From Yoonia vestfoldensis SKA53 (GTDB lineage Bacteria > Pseudomonadota > Alphaproteobacteria > Rhodobacterales > Rhodobacteraceae), in contig NZ_CH672414.1 in NCBI RefSeq assembly GCF_000152785.1, positions 771,472 to 835,471 on the forward strand: a DNA stretch of 64,000 bases, written 5' to 3'. Shown one piece after another: positions 1 through 8,130 of the stretch (positions are counted from its first letter, which is position 1; each line of letters starts with the position of its first letter). The notes beneath the pieces were generated by a model, which made no database searches, had not been told where the DNA came from, and worked only from the letters and a program-made list of their open reading frames with translations. Both the position numbers and the translations under genes were made by a program.

Positions 1-939
1 ACGCCAGCCTATGGCGCGGCCTTGCAAACAGGGGCTGCGCGCGCTGCGATTGTCTGGCCAGATGCGGATTGGCAGGCGCTTGGCCTGCAAGCCGCGATCA
101 TCGCGCCGCGCGCGCGGTTGGCGATGGCGCGTTTGACACAATTGATGGACCAGACACCTGCACAGACAGGGATCAGCGCGCAGGCGCTGGTCGATCCGAC
201 AGCGATGGTTGCGGCGGATGCCAGCATCGGCGCGTTTTGTGTCGTGGGTGCGGGTGCGGTGATCGGGGCAGGGACGTGGATTGCCGATCAGGTCAGTATC
301 GCGCCCGGTGTGGTGATCGGGGCTGGTTGCCGGATATATGCCGGCGTGCGGTTGCAGGCCGGCGTGCGCTTGGGCGACAGGGTGATCCTGCAACCCAATG
401 TGGTGATCGGCGGCGACGGGTTTTCCTTTGTCACCGCAGAGCCATCGAATGTCGAAATCGCCCGCGAAACGCTGGGCGACGCAGCTTTGCAGGCCCCCGA
501 TGACCCGACATGGCACCGGATTCATTCGCTGGGCGGCGTGCTGATCGGGGATGATGTCGAGATCGGTGCAAGCTCTACCGTGGATGCGGGAACAATCCGT
601 GCCACACAGGTCGGGCAGGGTACCAAGGTCGATAACCTTGTGCAGATCGGGCATAACGTGATCGTGGGCGCGCATTGTCTGCTCTGCGCGCAGGCGGGGG
701 TTGCTGGCTCTACCGTGATTGGTGACCGTGTTGTCGTCGGCGGCAAGGCGGGCATCGCGGACAACCTGAAGATCGGCAATGATGTGGTGCTGGGCGGCGG
801 GTCCGTGGTGCTGTCACATGTGCCGGCAGGGCGCGTGATGATGGGCTATCCGGCGACGAAAATGCAGCTGCATATCGACAGCTACAAGGCGCTGCGCCGC
901 CTGCCCAGGCTGTTACGCGACATTGCAACACGTCAATAA
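1..939 (+). CDS. lpxD: UDP-3-O-(3-hydroxymyristoyl)glucosamine N-acyltransferase, 5' partial
   Basis: Transfers a 3-hydroxyacyl chain from ACP to the 2-amino group of UDP-3-O-acylglucosamine, the third step of lipid A synthesis, in the cytoplasm. The reading frame is open from base 1, so the true start lies upstream of the window. What is visible is a long left-handed beta-helix of hexapeptide repeats (I-G-x-G / V-I-G patterns throughout) and the LpxD active-site context DNLVQIGHNV, with the catalytic histidine codon at 652-654. The C-terminus ends in a helical, arginine-rich tail, as in LpxD. It is followed by an ACP and a ketoacyl synthase, not by fabZ-lpxA, which lie about 27 kb away. LpxA is the only close alternative, but LpxA is separately present here. 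Confidence 0.93.
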   Translation, partial: TPAYGAALQTGAARAAIVWPDADWQALGLQAAIIAPRARLAMARLTQLMDQTPAQTGISAQALVDPTAMVAADASIGAFCVVGAGAVIGAGTWIADQVSIAPGVVIGAGCRIYAGVRLQAGVRLGDRVILQPNVVIGGDGFSFVTAEPSNVEIARETLGDAALQAPDDPTWHRIHSLGGVLIGDDVEIGASSTVDAGTIRATQVGQGTKVDNLVQIGHNVIVGAHCLLCAQAGVAGSTVIGDRVVVGGKAGIADNLKIGNDVVLGGGSVVLSHVPAGRVMMGYPATKMQLHIDSYKALRRLPRLLRDIATRQ

Positions 940-1003
940 GTTGTTTCATTGACGCGCGACATTGCCTAAATGAGCAGCGACAGCCAGAAACGGAGTTCAC
1001 CCC

Positions 1004-1264
1004 ATGACGACCGATGACCGGATCATCGCCATCATCGCCGAACAGGCCATGCTGGAACCCGGAGATGTGACGCTGGATGCCTCGCTTGCCGATCTGGGGA
1101 TCGATTCTCTGGGTTTGGTCGAATGTATCTTTGCGATCGAGGAAGGGTTCGACATCACGGTCCCGTTCAACGCCAATGACCCAACCGCCAGCGATTTTGA
1201 CATCTCCTCGGTGGGGGCGATCATCGCGGCGGTCAAACAATTGCAAACAGACCAGGCAGGCTGA
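1004..1264 (+). CDS. acyl carrier protein (phosphopantetheine-binding)
   Basis: An 86-residue acidic acyl carrier protein. The phosphopantetheine attachment motif LGIDSLGLVE is present with the modifiable serine at residue 35. The start ATG at 1004 has an upstream ACGGAG ribosome-binding site. The stop overlaps the next start by one base (TGATG), so it is co-translated with the ketoacyl synthase. It diverges from the usual housekeeping AcpP (the DSLD form is DSLG here) and sits beside lpxD. I infer a specialised ACP that may supply hydroxyacyl chains for lipid A or another acylated product. The housekeeping acpP would be expected elsewhere in the genome. Confidence 0.88.
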   Translation: MTTDDRIIAIIAEQAMLEPGDVTLDASLADLGIDSLGLVECIFAIEEGFDITVPFNANDPTASDFDISSVGAIIAAVKQLQTDQAG

Positions 1265-2475
1265 TGGCGCGGGTCGTCATTACCGGCGCAGGGACGATCA
1301 ACCCGATTGGCGGCGATGTGCCGTCCACCTTTGCCGCGATGCGCGAAGGGCGCTGCGGCATCGGCCCGCTGGACATTCCCGATGTGGAACGGCTGGCGAT
1401 CCAGATCGGTGGGCAGATCAAGGGCTATGCCGAAACAGACCATTTCAACCGCCAGCAGATCGCGCTTTATGACCGGTTCACGCAATTTACCTTGCTCGCG
1501 GCTCGCCAAGCGGTGGGCCAATCGGGCCTGAAATTCACCGGCGCCTTGGCTGACCAATCTGGCGTGATCTTTGGCACTTCGGGTGGCGGGCTGAATACGC
1601 AGGACGAAAATTACCGCGCTGTTTACGAAGAAGGCAAAAACCGCGTGCATCCGTTCATCGTGCCCAAGCTGATGAACAATGCCGCCGCCAGCCATGTGTC
1701 GATGGAATGGAACCTGCGGGGGCCGACCTTTACCGTGGCCACGGCCTGTGCGTCATCCAACCATGCGATGGGGCAGGCGTTCAACATGATCCGCTGCGGT
1801 ATGACCAAGGTCATGGTGACCGGCGGGTCAGAGGCGATGCTGTGTTTCGGCGGGATCAAGGCCTGGGAAGGGTTGCGCGTGATGTCCAAGGACGGGTGCC
1901 GTCCGTTTTCAGCCACGCGCAACGGCATGGTGCAGGGCGAAGGTGCGGGTGTTTTCGTATTCGAGGATTATGATCACGCCCGCGCGCGCGGTGCTGATAT
2001 CCTGTGCGAAGTGATCGGTTTTGCGATGACATCGGATGCATCCGACATCGTGATGCCCAGCAAACAAGGGGCGGCGCGCGCCATTGCGGGGGCGGTCAGG
2101 GATGCGGGCGTGCCGCTGGATGCGGTGGGCTATATCAATGCGCATGGCACCGGCACCGCGGCCAATGACAAGACCGAATGTGCCGCTGTTGCCGATGTGT
2201 TTGGCGCGCATGCCGACAAGCTGATGATATCATCCACCAAATCCATGCACGGGCATCTGATCGGCGGGACAGGTGCGGTCGAACTGCTGGCCTGTATCAT
2301 GGCGCTGCGCGACGGGGTGATTGCGCCGACCATCGGTTACGAAGAACCCGATCCCGAATGTGCGCTGGATGTGGTGCCAAATGTGGCGCGCGACGCCACA
2401 ATCGACGTCGCGCTGTCCAATGCCTTTGCCTTTGGCGGGCTGAACGCGGTGATCGCGCTGCGCCGGTTCGCTTAG
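1264..2475 (+). CDS. beta-ketoacyl-ACP synthase (KAS II-type)
   Basis: A 403-residue condensing enzyme of the FabF/KAS II family, of usual length. The thiolase-fold catalytic triad is visible: Cys162 in TACASS, His294 in NAHGTGT and His331 in the HGHLIGGTGA segment. It condenses acyl chains carried on ACP with malonyl-ACP. The start overlaps the stop of the dedicated ACP gene by one base. The lpxD-ACP-KAS grouping suggests a small acyl-chain-building unit tied to lipopolysaccharide, but chain length and substrate cannot be read from sequence. It ends convergently with the IalB-like gene, sharing four bases. Confidence 0.88.
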   Translation: MARVVITGAGTINPIGGDVPSTFAAMREGRCGIGPLDIPDVERLAIQIGGQIKGYAETDHFNRQQIALYDRFTQFTLLAARQAVGQSGLKFTGALADQSGVIFGTSGGGLNTQDENYRAVYEEGKNRVHPFIVPKLMNNAAASHVSMEWNLRGPTFTVATACASSNHAMGQAFNMIRCGMTKVMVTGGSEAMLCFGGIKAWEGLRVMSKDGCRPFSATRNGMVQGEGAGVFVFEDYDHARARGADILCEVIGFAMTSDASDIVMPSKQGAARAIAGAVRDAGVPLDAVGYINAHGTGTAANDKTECAAVADVFGAHADKLMISSTKSMHGHLIGGTGAVELLACIMALRDGVIAPTIGYEEPDPECALDVVPNVARDATIDVALSNAFAFGGLNAVIALRRFA

Positions 2476-3056
2476 GGGATCACGGCCAGCGTGTCGAAAC
2501 CGGCGGTAAAGCCTGCCAGCGACATGCTCAGCAAGAATTCCTCGTCCGGTGTTGCAGCCGGCACAAGGCGCAACGTGGCGGTTGATCCGGTTTTGAACGC
2601 ATCAATATCGGTCTGGGTCAGGCCGATCCGCGCGACACAGCCGGCATCATTGCAAAAGCTGAACGGATAGCGGCGCGGTTCGCCTGCATCGACCGACAGC
2701 GTCAATTGCTGGGTCAATAGGGTCTCAAGTGGAGCGACGACATTTGCCCCTGCCACGGCCTGACCGCCTTCGGGCAGGCGGAACAGGTTGAATTCTGCCA
2801 CGGGCGCGCCTTCGGCATTGGTCAGCAGCTGGTAAAGATTGCAGCGGTCATCCTGCCCTTCGGGCGCGCGAATACAGCGGACCTGCCAATCGCCCTGGGT
2901 GTCGGCGACATAAACCTCGCCCACCTGCGGGCCGACCGGTTCGCCCAGATCAAGCGCATCTGCGGCGGCTGGGGCGGTGGTATCATCCTGCGCCGTGGCC
3001 TGCGTGCCGATGGCCAGCAAGGCAACAAGGGTAAGGGCGGTGGTGGTCCTGCGCAT
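2472..3056 (-). CDS. invasion-associated locus B (IalB) family protein
   Basis: A 194-residue exported protein. The N-terminus (MRRTTTALTLVALLAIGTQA followed by TAQ) is a standard Sec signal peptide with likely cleavage after TAQ-type residues near 22. The mature part has the IalB-like pattern: GDWQVRC near the start, a second cysteine in DRCNLYQ, and a later C-x4-C pair in FCNDAGC. IalB proteins are periplasmic or surface proteins, named from Bartonella, where they aid host-cell entry; in free-living alphaproteobacteria their role is unknown. The start ATG at 3056 has an AGGA about eight bases upstream. It is transcribed toward, and overlaps by four bases, the ketoacyl synthase gene. Confidence 0.8.
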   Translation of the reverse strand: MRRTTTALTLVALLAIGTQATAQDDTTAPAAADALDLGEPVGPQVGEVYVADTQGDWQVRCIRAPEGQDDRCNLYQLLTNAEGAPVAEFNLFRLPEGGQAVAGANVVAPLETLLTQQLTLSVDAGEPRRYPFSFCNDAGCVARIGLTQTDIDAFKTGSTATLRLVPAATPDEEFLLSMSLAGFTAGFDTLAVIP

Positions 3057-3172
3057 GGGAATGATCCTGTTCTGTTTTGTCGCGATCTATCATGGCGCGC
3101 GGGGCGTGTCAGGGACAAAAACCGCATCAGTGGCGGGGTTCCGCCAGCGCCACCACGCGATACCACCGCATG

Positions 3173-3206
3173 AAAAAAGGGCCCGTTGCCGGACCCTTTA
3201 TTTTTT
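3173..3206 (-). terminator. bidirectional intrinsic terminator
   Basis: A stem AAGGG-C-CC / GG-A-CCCTT with one C/A mismatch on this strand and a six-base loop has a run of six A on the left and six T on the right, so it can terminate in both directions. On the minus strand it follows the 13-codon open frame at 3198-3239. Confidence 0.7.
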
Positions 3207-3239
3207 CTCCCTGTCGGACTTGGCCGACGAATTGGACAT
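3198..3239 (-). CDS. possible 13-codon mini-ORF before a terminator
   Basis: On the minus strand an ATG opens a 13-residue frame (MSNSSAKSDREKK) whose TAA stop runs straight into the terminator stem at 3173-3206. A TTGACG hexamer lies about 20-25 bases upstream. No convincing ribosome-binding site is seen. A very short polar, lysine-ending peptide placed exactly between a promoter-like element and a terminator could be a real small protein, a leader peptide, or chance within a small RNA. I do not recognise it. Confidence 0.25.
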   Translation of the reverse strand: MSNSSAKSDREKK

Positions 3240-3317
3240 ACGCTACGCAATGGGCATGTCGCCGTCAACAGCTAATCCGACGCTTTTACATGGTGCTTGA
3301 TTTGCAGGGGGGGGATG

Positions 3318-3346
3318 AAAAATGGCCGCACCCGAAGGCGCGGCCA
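3318..3346 (-). terminator. intrinsic terminator downstream of the CorC/HlyC-type gene
   Basis: A seven-base perfect stem (TGGCCGC 3323-3329 with GCGGCCA 3340-3346) is followed on the minus strand by TTTTT. It lies about 125 bases after the end of the CorC/HlyC-type gene and fits as its transcription terminator. Confidence 0.6.
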
Positions 3347-3469
3347 GTCTAACAGGGAGAAGAGCAAGACCAGAAACCTGAGCTTGCCGATCCTCTATGG
3401 CAGGTAAAAGTTAACAATGTATTTTACCGACCACAAAATGCGACAGGCCGCGCACCACGGTCTGTTTGT

Positions 3470-4771
3470 CTAAAGCTTGCGGATCTTCAACGTAGCCAGC
3501 CGGTTTTCTTCTTTGGTCAGCACTTCGAAACGAAAGCCGTGAAAGGAAAACACCTGTCCGACCACGGGGATCATCTGTGCCTCGTGGATCACCAGACCCG
3601 CAACGGTGTTGGCCTCGTCGTCGGGCAATTGCCAGTCATGTGCGCGATTGAGATCGCGGATCGTGATGCCGCCATCGACGATATAAGCACCATCCGCCGT
3701 TGCCGCGATCTGGTCGGGTTCGTATTCGTCGAATTCATCCGCGATTTCGCCTACGATTTCCTCGAGAATGTCTTCGAGCGTGATCAAGCCCTCTAGGCCG
3801 CCATATTCATCAACCACCAGCGCGAAATGCGTTTTGCGCTTGAGGAAATTGCGCATCTGGTCGCCCAGCGTCGTCGTTTCGGGGACGAAATAGGGCGGCA
3901 TCGCAACTTTCATCACGTCAAAGACCGCCAGACCCTGTCCGTCCACTTCGCCACCGCTGAGCAATTTATGCATCGCGCGCAACAGATCCTTGGCGTGGAT
4001 CACGCCGACGATGTTTTCGGGGTTGTCCCGATAGAGCGGCAGACGGGTATGCTGGCTTTGCAAGATCTGCGCGAGAATATCTTGCGCGGGCAGAGCAGCA
4101 TCGACCATTTCGATGCCAGAGCGGTGCAACATGACCTCTTCCACGGTGCGTTCGTTCAGGTCCAGTGCGCCCAGAATCCGGTCGCGGTCTTCTTTCTCGA
4201 CCCAGCCTTCGGCATGGCCCAGATGCAAGGCGCCGGCGATTTCCTCGCGCACGGCAAGGATGTTGCTATCAGGATCTGTGCGCACGCCAAATAAATACAG
4301 AACACCGCGCACCAAAAACCGCACTGCGGTCACGGCAGGCGCAAAGACCAGCACGATCACGCCGATCGGGCGCGCCACGGCCGAGGCGACCTTTTCAGGG
4401 TTGGTGATGGCAAACGTCTTGGGCAGCACTTCGGCAAAGATCAGCACCAGCAGCGTCATGATCAGCGTGGCGGCGGCAACACCGTTCTGGCCAAAGACCT
4501 TGGTCAGGATCGCGGTCGCCAGCGATGTCGCCAGAATGTTGACGACGTTATTGCCCAAAAGGACCGACCCGATCAGACGTTCGTTATCCTCGGTCACCTT
4601 CAGCGCGCGTTGCGCACCCTTGGACCCTTTGTCGGCGGCGGATCGCAGCTTGCCGCGTGACGCGGCGGTGAGTGCGGTTTCAGAGCCGGAGAAAAAGCCG
4701 GACAGGATAAGCAAAACAACAATGGCCGCTGCCGTGGCCCAGAAAGTTGCGTCGAGTGTCGAGGGTTCCAT
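3470..4771 (-). CDS. CorC/HlyC-type membrane protein (DUF21, CBS pair)
   Basis: A 433-residue inner-membrane protein of the CorC/HlyC (hemolysin-like, CNNM-related) family. The N-terminal DUF21 domain with several membrane segments covers about residues 10-165 (FFSGSETALTAAS signature). It is followed by a CBS-domain pair at about 205-345 (HRSGIEMV, TRLPLYRDNPENIVGVIHAKDLL, then VVDEYGGLEGLITLEDILEE split across the second CBS). A C-terminal CorC_HlyC domain lies at about 360-430. Members are linked to magnesium/cobalt homeostasis; the hemolysin name is historical. It lies downstream of xerD in the same direction with a 50-base gap. Confidence 0.88.
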   Translation of the reverse strand: MEPSTLDATFWATAAAIVVLLILSGFFSGSETALTAASRGKLRSAADKGSKGAQRALKVTEDNERLIGSVLLGNNVVNILATSLATAILTKVFGQNGVAAATLIMTLLVLIFAEVLPKTFAITNPEKVASAVARPIGVIVLVFAPAVTAVRFLVRGVLYLFGVRTDPDSNILAVREEIAGALHLGHAEGWVEKEDRDRILGALDLNERTVEEVMLHRSGIEMVDAALPAQDILAQILQSQHTRLPLYRDNPENIVGVIHAKDLLRAMHKLLSGGEVDGQGLAVFDVMKVAMPPYFVPETTTLGDQMRNFLKRKTHFALVVDEYGGLEGLITLEDILEEIVGEIADEFDEYEPDQIAATADGAYIVDGGITIRDLNRAHDWQLPDDEANTVAGLVIHEAQMIPVVGQVFSFHGFRFEVLTKEENRLATLKIRKL

Positions 4772-4821
4772 TTCACGCTTTCAGATGGTTCAGCCCTATA
4801 TTGCCTGCGCAAGCCGCCGCT

Positions 4822-5763
4822 TCAAGACTTGGTCGGCTTGGCAAGCGGATGGTGTTGCAAAACAAGATCAGTCAGGCGCTGGTCCAGCACATGGGTGTAA
4901 ATCTCGGTCGTAGCGATATCGGCATGGCCCAGCATGGTCTGGATCGACCGCAGATCAGCGCCCCCCGCCAGTAAATGGGTGGCAAAAGCATGGCGCAGCA
5001 CATGCGGCGTCACCCGTTCCGGCGACAGGCCCGCCGTTACGGCAAAGCCCTTGATCAGTCCGAAAAAGGCGTGGCGCGTCAGATGGCCCGCCTTGCCATG
5101 CGATGGAAACAGGAATTTCGACGCAGGCTTGCCCGCCTTTTGCGCGACCTCTTGGGCGGCATCACGTGCGGCCAGCCATGCGGCCATGGCGGCGCGGGCA
5201 GGCGGCGACAGCGGCACCAGCCGTTCCTTGCCGCCTTTGCCGCGCACCAGCAGCATCCGGGGATCGCCGCGCGCCGCGGAAACCGGCAGGCTGACCAATT
5301 CGCTCACCCGCATCCCCGTCGCATAAAGCAGTTCCATCAGGCAGCCATTGCGTAACCCGTCCCGCGGGCTGGCACGGGCGGCATCAAGCAGGCGGTCCAC
5401 CTCGGCCAGATCCAGAGTTTTGGGCAGGCGTTGGGCGCGACCCGGGCCTTTGATTTGCAAGGCAGGATTGTCGGCGCGCCAGCCTTCGTCATAGGCAAAG
5501 CGGAACAATTGCTTGATCGCCGACAACCGGCGCGCGCGGGTGGATTTGGCCAGACCATCGGCCGCGCAATCAATCAGATAGCTTTCGATCTGGTCCTGCG
5601 TCACCTGCATGAAATGCAGGCCGCGGCTGGCCAGCCATTCGGCAAAGCCCTGCAGGTCGCGCGCATAGGCCAGCTGGGTGTTGGTGGCTGCGTCCAGCTC
5701 GGCGGCTTGGGCTTGCAAAAAGGTCTGCACCCAGCGTGCCATATTGCCGGGGCCTTGCGTCAC
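4822..5763 (-). CDS. xerD: site-specific tyrosine recombinase XerD
   Basis: A 313-residue tyrosine recombinase that, with XerC, resolves chromosome dimers at dif. The N-terminal SAM-like core-binding domain occupies about residues 8-95. The catalytic domain shows Arg152 in ATGMRVSEL, the box II HVLRHAFATHLL (H-x-x-R), a later histidine in LGHADIATTEIYTH and the nucleophilic tyrosine in that same segment. The chosen start is GTG, overlapping the stop of the upstream gene by four bases (GTGA). An ATG seven codons in is the alternative. The lack of flanking mobile genes and its place beside aroK argue for the housekeeping XerD, not a phage integrase. Confidence 0.9.
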   Translation of the reverse strand: MTQGPGNMARWVQTFLQAQAAELDAATNTQLAYARDLQGFAEWLASRGLHFMQVTQDQIESYLIDCAADGLAKSTRARRLSAIKQLFRFAYDEGWRADNPALQIKGPGRAQRLPKTLDLAEVDRLLDAARASPRDGLRNGCLMELLYATGMRVSELVSLPVSAARGDPRMLLVRGKGGKERLVPLSPPARAAMAAWLAARDAAQEVAQKAGKPASKFLFPSHGKAGHLTRHAFFGLIKGFAVTAGLSPERVTPHVLRHAFATHLLAGGADLRSIQTMLGHADIATTEIYTHVLDQRLTDLVLQHHPLAKPTKS

Positions 5764-7283
5764 GTCGCGCGGTCCAGGATCATCAGTTCCAGCGATGTGC
5801 GTCGCGCGACGTCATCCAGATCGAGCAGCAAGAACAGCGCCAATGCGTCGGTCAGCGACCGGGCTTCGCCTGCGAACCCTTCGTTGAACAAGGTGATGGC
5901 GCGCAGCATTGCCTCGCCGGTTTTGCCGTTGGCGACAAGGTTTTGCAATTCGACCGGGGCAGGCGCACCCGCGAATGCCGCCTGAATGGCCAGCGCGCGG
6001 GGGGCGCTTGTCGGCACGTCCTGCGGGCGGCCCAATGCAATGGCGATCAGAAATGGGTCAAAGCTGTCGCCCCCCGCTGCGGCCAACTTTTCGGCGACGG
6101 TGCGATACTGCTCGGACAAAAGCCCGGCGCGGTTGGCGATGTCATCAGCTTCGCCGCGCAGCTCCATATTTTGCAGGGCAGCGCTATAGAGCTTGGCAAA
6201 AGGCACTTCGGTGCGCGCCTGTTTCATCGCGTCCCACGCGGCAGGCAAGTGTTGTGAGACCGCCTGCGGATCGCCCGCGCTGATCGCGGCATCAAGCCGG
6301 ATGATGGCAGCCGCCCGGTCCCAGATGCCGCCCGATGCAGCGGGCCTGCGCGCGGTATAGAAATTCTGCAACACGTTTTCTGGCACAGCGCCGTGGCGGG
6401 CCAGCCTTTCGGCGGCTTCCAGTTGGGCTTTCCATGCATTGTTGCCGCGCAGGTCCGCATGGGCAAAGGCCAAGGGCAGGCCGCGTGTGATCAAGGGCTC
6501 GCCGAAGGCTTCGAACAGGCGAAAGGTCAGCGGGGTGACATTGGACGGGGCGGCCAGCGGGGGCGCGCCTTCGAATAATTCTGGGTCAAGAAACCGTGCC
6601 AGCATATCGGCCTCTGACAAGGTGATATCGCCAAGCACGCGGTGCGTGTTCAGTGACAGGACCGCAACCGGCCATTGGCCACTGCGCGCAAGGCAAAAGA
6701 TCCGCGCCGCATTCGTAGGGGATAGATCGGGTCTGGCGTTCATCACGCGACAGGCCGCATCTTCGGTGCCGGTCAAGAGCGACAGATCGAACCAGCGTTG
6801 AAATACCGGCGGCGTATCCGGCGTTGCCAGTTCGATCAGAGACTTGGCCTGTTCCACCGCCCCCAGCTCGACCAACCGGTCGACGCGGGCCAGAAACAGC
6901 GCCCCATCCGGCCCCGCACCCAGGGGCGGGTCGGCACGCGCTTGCATCAAGACTTTGACGAACGCCACGATCGCCGGCAACGAATCGCGCCGGTCGGCAC
7001 GGAGCAGCGCGACAATGTCCTGCTCATTGCTGGCGGACCAGATATTATGCGGCAGGCCGGTGACATCCGATGGCAACAGGCCGACAGGGTCCTTGGACAG
7101 CCGGTCCAGCGGCATGACCGCGATATCGGGCGGCAACGCGCTTTGCACGACGGGTGGTTCATCGGGATTGACCGCGTTCACGGCCTCTTGCGACAGCCAG
7201 TCGATCGAGGACAGCGGATCGCGGGCAGCCGCCGGACCTGTCGTCAGCACCGCAAGGGCAAGAACCGCGCTAGTTTGCGTCAA
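5760..7283 (-). CDS. secreted protein of unknown function
   Basis: A 507-residue protein I do not recognise. It begins with a hydrophobic stretch ending in PAAA, consistent with a Sec signal peptide. The rest is alanine- and leucine-rich helix with tetratricopeptide-like or superhelical character and few cysteines. The frame used here opens with TTG at 7283 and lacks a near ribosome-binding site. A CTG three codons upstream (7292) sits nine bases after AGGAGG and would add an arginine before the hydrophobic core, so it may be the real start. It overlaps the small membrane protein gene upstream and is translationally coupled to xerD. A role in the envelope is plausible but not shown. Confidence 0.75.
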   Translation of the reverse strand: MTQTSAVLALAVLTTGPAAARDPLSSIDWLSQEAVNAVNPDEPPVVQSALPPDIAVMPLDRLSKDPVGLLPSDVTGLPHNIWSASNEQDIVALLRADRRDSLPAIVAFVKVLMQARADPPLGAGPDGALFLARVDRLVELGAVEQAKSLIELATPDTPPVFQRWFDLSLLTGTEDAACRVMNARPDLSPTNAARIFCLARSGQWPVAVLSLNTHRVLGDITLSEADMLARFLDPELFEGAPPLAAPSNVTPLTFRLFEAFGEPLITRGLPLAFAHADLRGNNAWKAQLEAAERLARHGAVPENVLQNFYTARRPAASGGIWDRAAAIIRLDAAISAGDPQAVSQHLPAAWDAMKQARTEVPFAKLYSAALQNMELRGEADDIANRAGLLSEQYRTVAEKLAAAGGDSFDPFLIAIALGRPQDVPTSAPRALAIQAAFAGAPAPVELQNLVANGKTGEAMLRAITLFNEGFAGEARSLTDALALFLLLDLDDVARRTSLELMILDRAT

Positions 7284-7422
7284 GCGTGACAGGGCGCGTT
7301 ACCTCCTGTGCCGGGGCTGCGAAATCCGACGGGAACACGACAGGGCCAATATAGGCATAGCCGACAAATCCGACCGCCAGAAGAATGATCAAAAAGATCA
7401 ATAATTTCAAAAACCGCCACAT
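7270..7422 (-). CDS. small single-pass membrane protein
   Basis: A 50-residue protein starting at ATG 7422, preceded by a GGGGCGGG purine-rich stretch; the frame stays open 15 codons further upstream, but that would run into the aroK leader. It is one hydrophobic helix (LLIFLIILLAVGFVGYAYI) with a short basic start and a 25-residue tail, so it is predicted to be anchored in the inner membrane. No function is recognised. It overlaps the following secreted-protein gene and probably shares its transcript. It is divergent from aroK. Confidence 0.6.
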   Translation of the reverse strand: MWRFLKLLIFLIILLAVGFVGYAYIGPVVFPSDFAAPAQEVTRPVTLDAN

Positions 7423-7572
7423 TGCCCGCCCCGTTCTGCCATCGCTGATAAGTGGTCTGTGCGCCACATTCTGCGCTGTTTATATATGGTCTTTCGGGCA
7501 ATATCACGCCATTCATTCACAAAACTTTTCAAGTCGGCAGGCGATGGCCGATCACAGCACGAAAGGAACGGC

Positions 7573-8130
7573 ATGGCATCGGCGGCGGCATATCGGCTGA
7601 AGCGTTCCGTGGTGCTGGTGGGCATGATGGGGTCGGGCAAGACCGCGATTGGGCGGTCGCTTGCGTCGACATTGCATGTGCCATTCGTGGACAGCGACAC
7701 CGCAATCGAAGAAGCCGCAGCGCTTAGCATCGCGGAAATCTTTGCCCGCGATGGCGAAGCGTTCTTTCGCCGCCGTGAAACCGAGGTGCTGCGCCGCTTG
7801 TTGGCGGGCGGCGCGCAGATCATTTCGACCGGTGGCGGCGCTTTTCTGGCGGCTGAAAACCGCGACATGATTGCGCGCGATGCCATTGCTGTCTGGCTCG
7901 ATGCCGATCTGAACACATTGTGGGAACGTGTCCGGCACAAGGACACGCGCCCCTTGTTGCGGACGCCTGACCCCAAAGGAACATTGACACGCTTGCTGGA
8001 CCAGCGCCGTGATGTCTATGCGCTGGCCGGGCTGCGGCTGCCTGTGGGCATTCACGCCTCGATCGACGACACGACGCAAGACGCGCTGCGTCTGCTGGCC
8101 ACGCGCCCCGATTTTCTGGAGACGATCTGA
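7573..8130 (+). CDS. aroK: shikimate kinase
   Basis: Phosphorylates shikimate at O3 with ATP in the chorismate pathway. The protein has 185 residues from ATG 7573, chosen because GAAAGGA lies six bases upstream. The open frame extends back to 7459 but without family sequence. Walker A is GMMGSGKT (about 17-24), the shikimate-binding DSDT follows, then the RRxE-type arginine region (FFRRRETEVLR) and the STGGGAF loop. The lid arginines lie in RHKDTRPLL. Its stop overlaps the aroB start by one base, giving the usual aroKB operon. Confidence 0.95.
   Translation: MASAAAYRLKRSVVLVGMMGSGKTAIGRSLASTLHVPFVDSDTAIEEAAALSIAEIFARDGEAFFRRRETEVLRRLLAGGAQIISTGGGAFLAAENRDMIARDAIAVWLDADLNTLWERVRHKDTRPLLRTPDPKGTLTRLLDQRRDVYALAGLRLPVGIHASIDDTTQDALRLLATRPDFLETI

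Noticed and set aside
4822..5763. Tyrosine recombinase as a mobile-element integrase
   Set aside because: It is of XerD length and motifs in a housekeeping neighbourhood, with no att repeats or phage genes.
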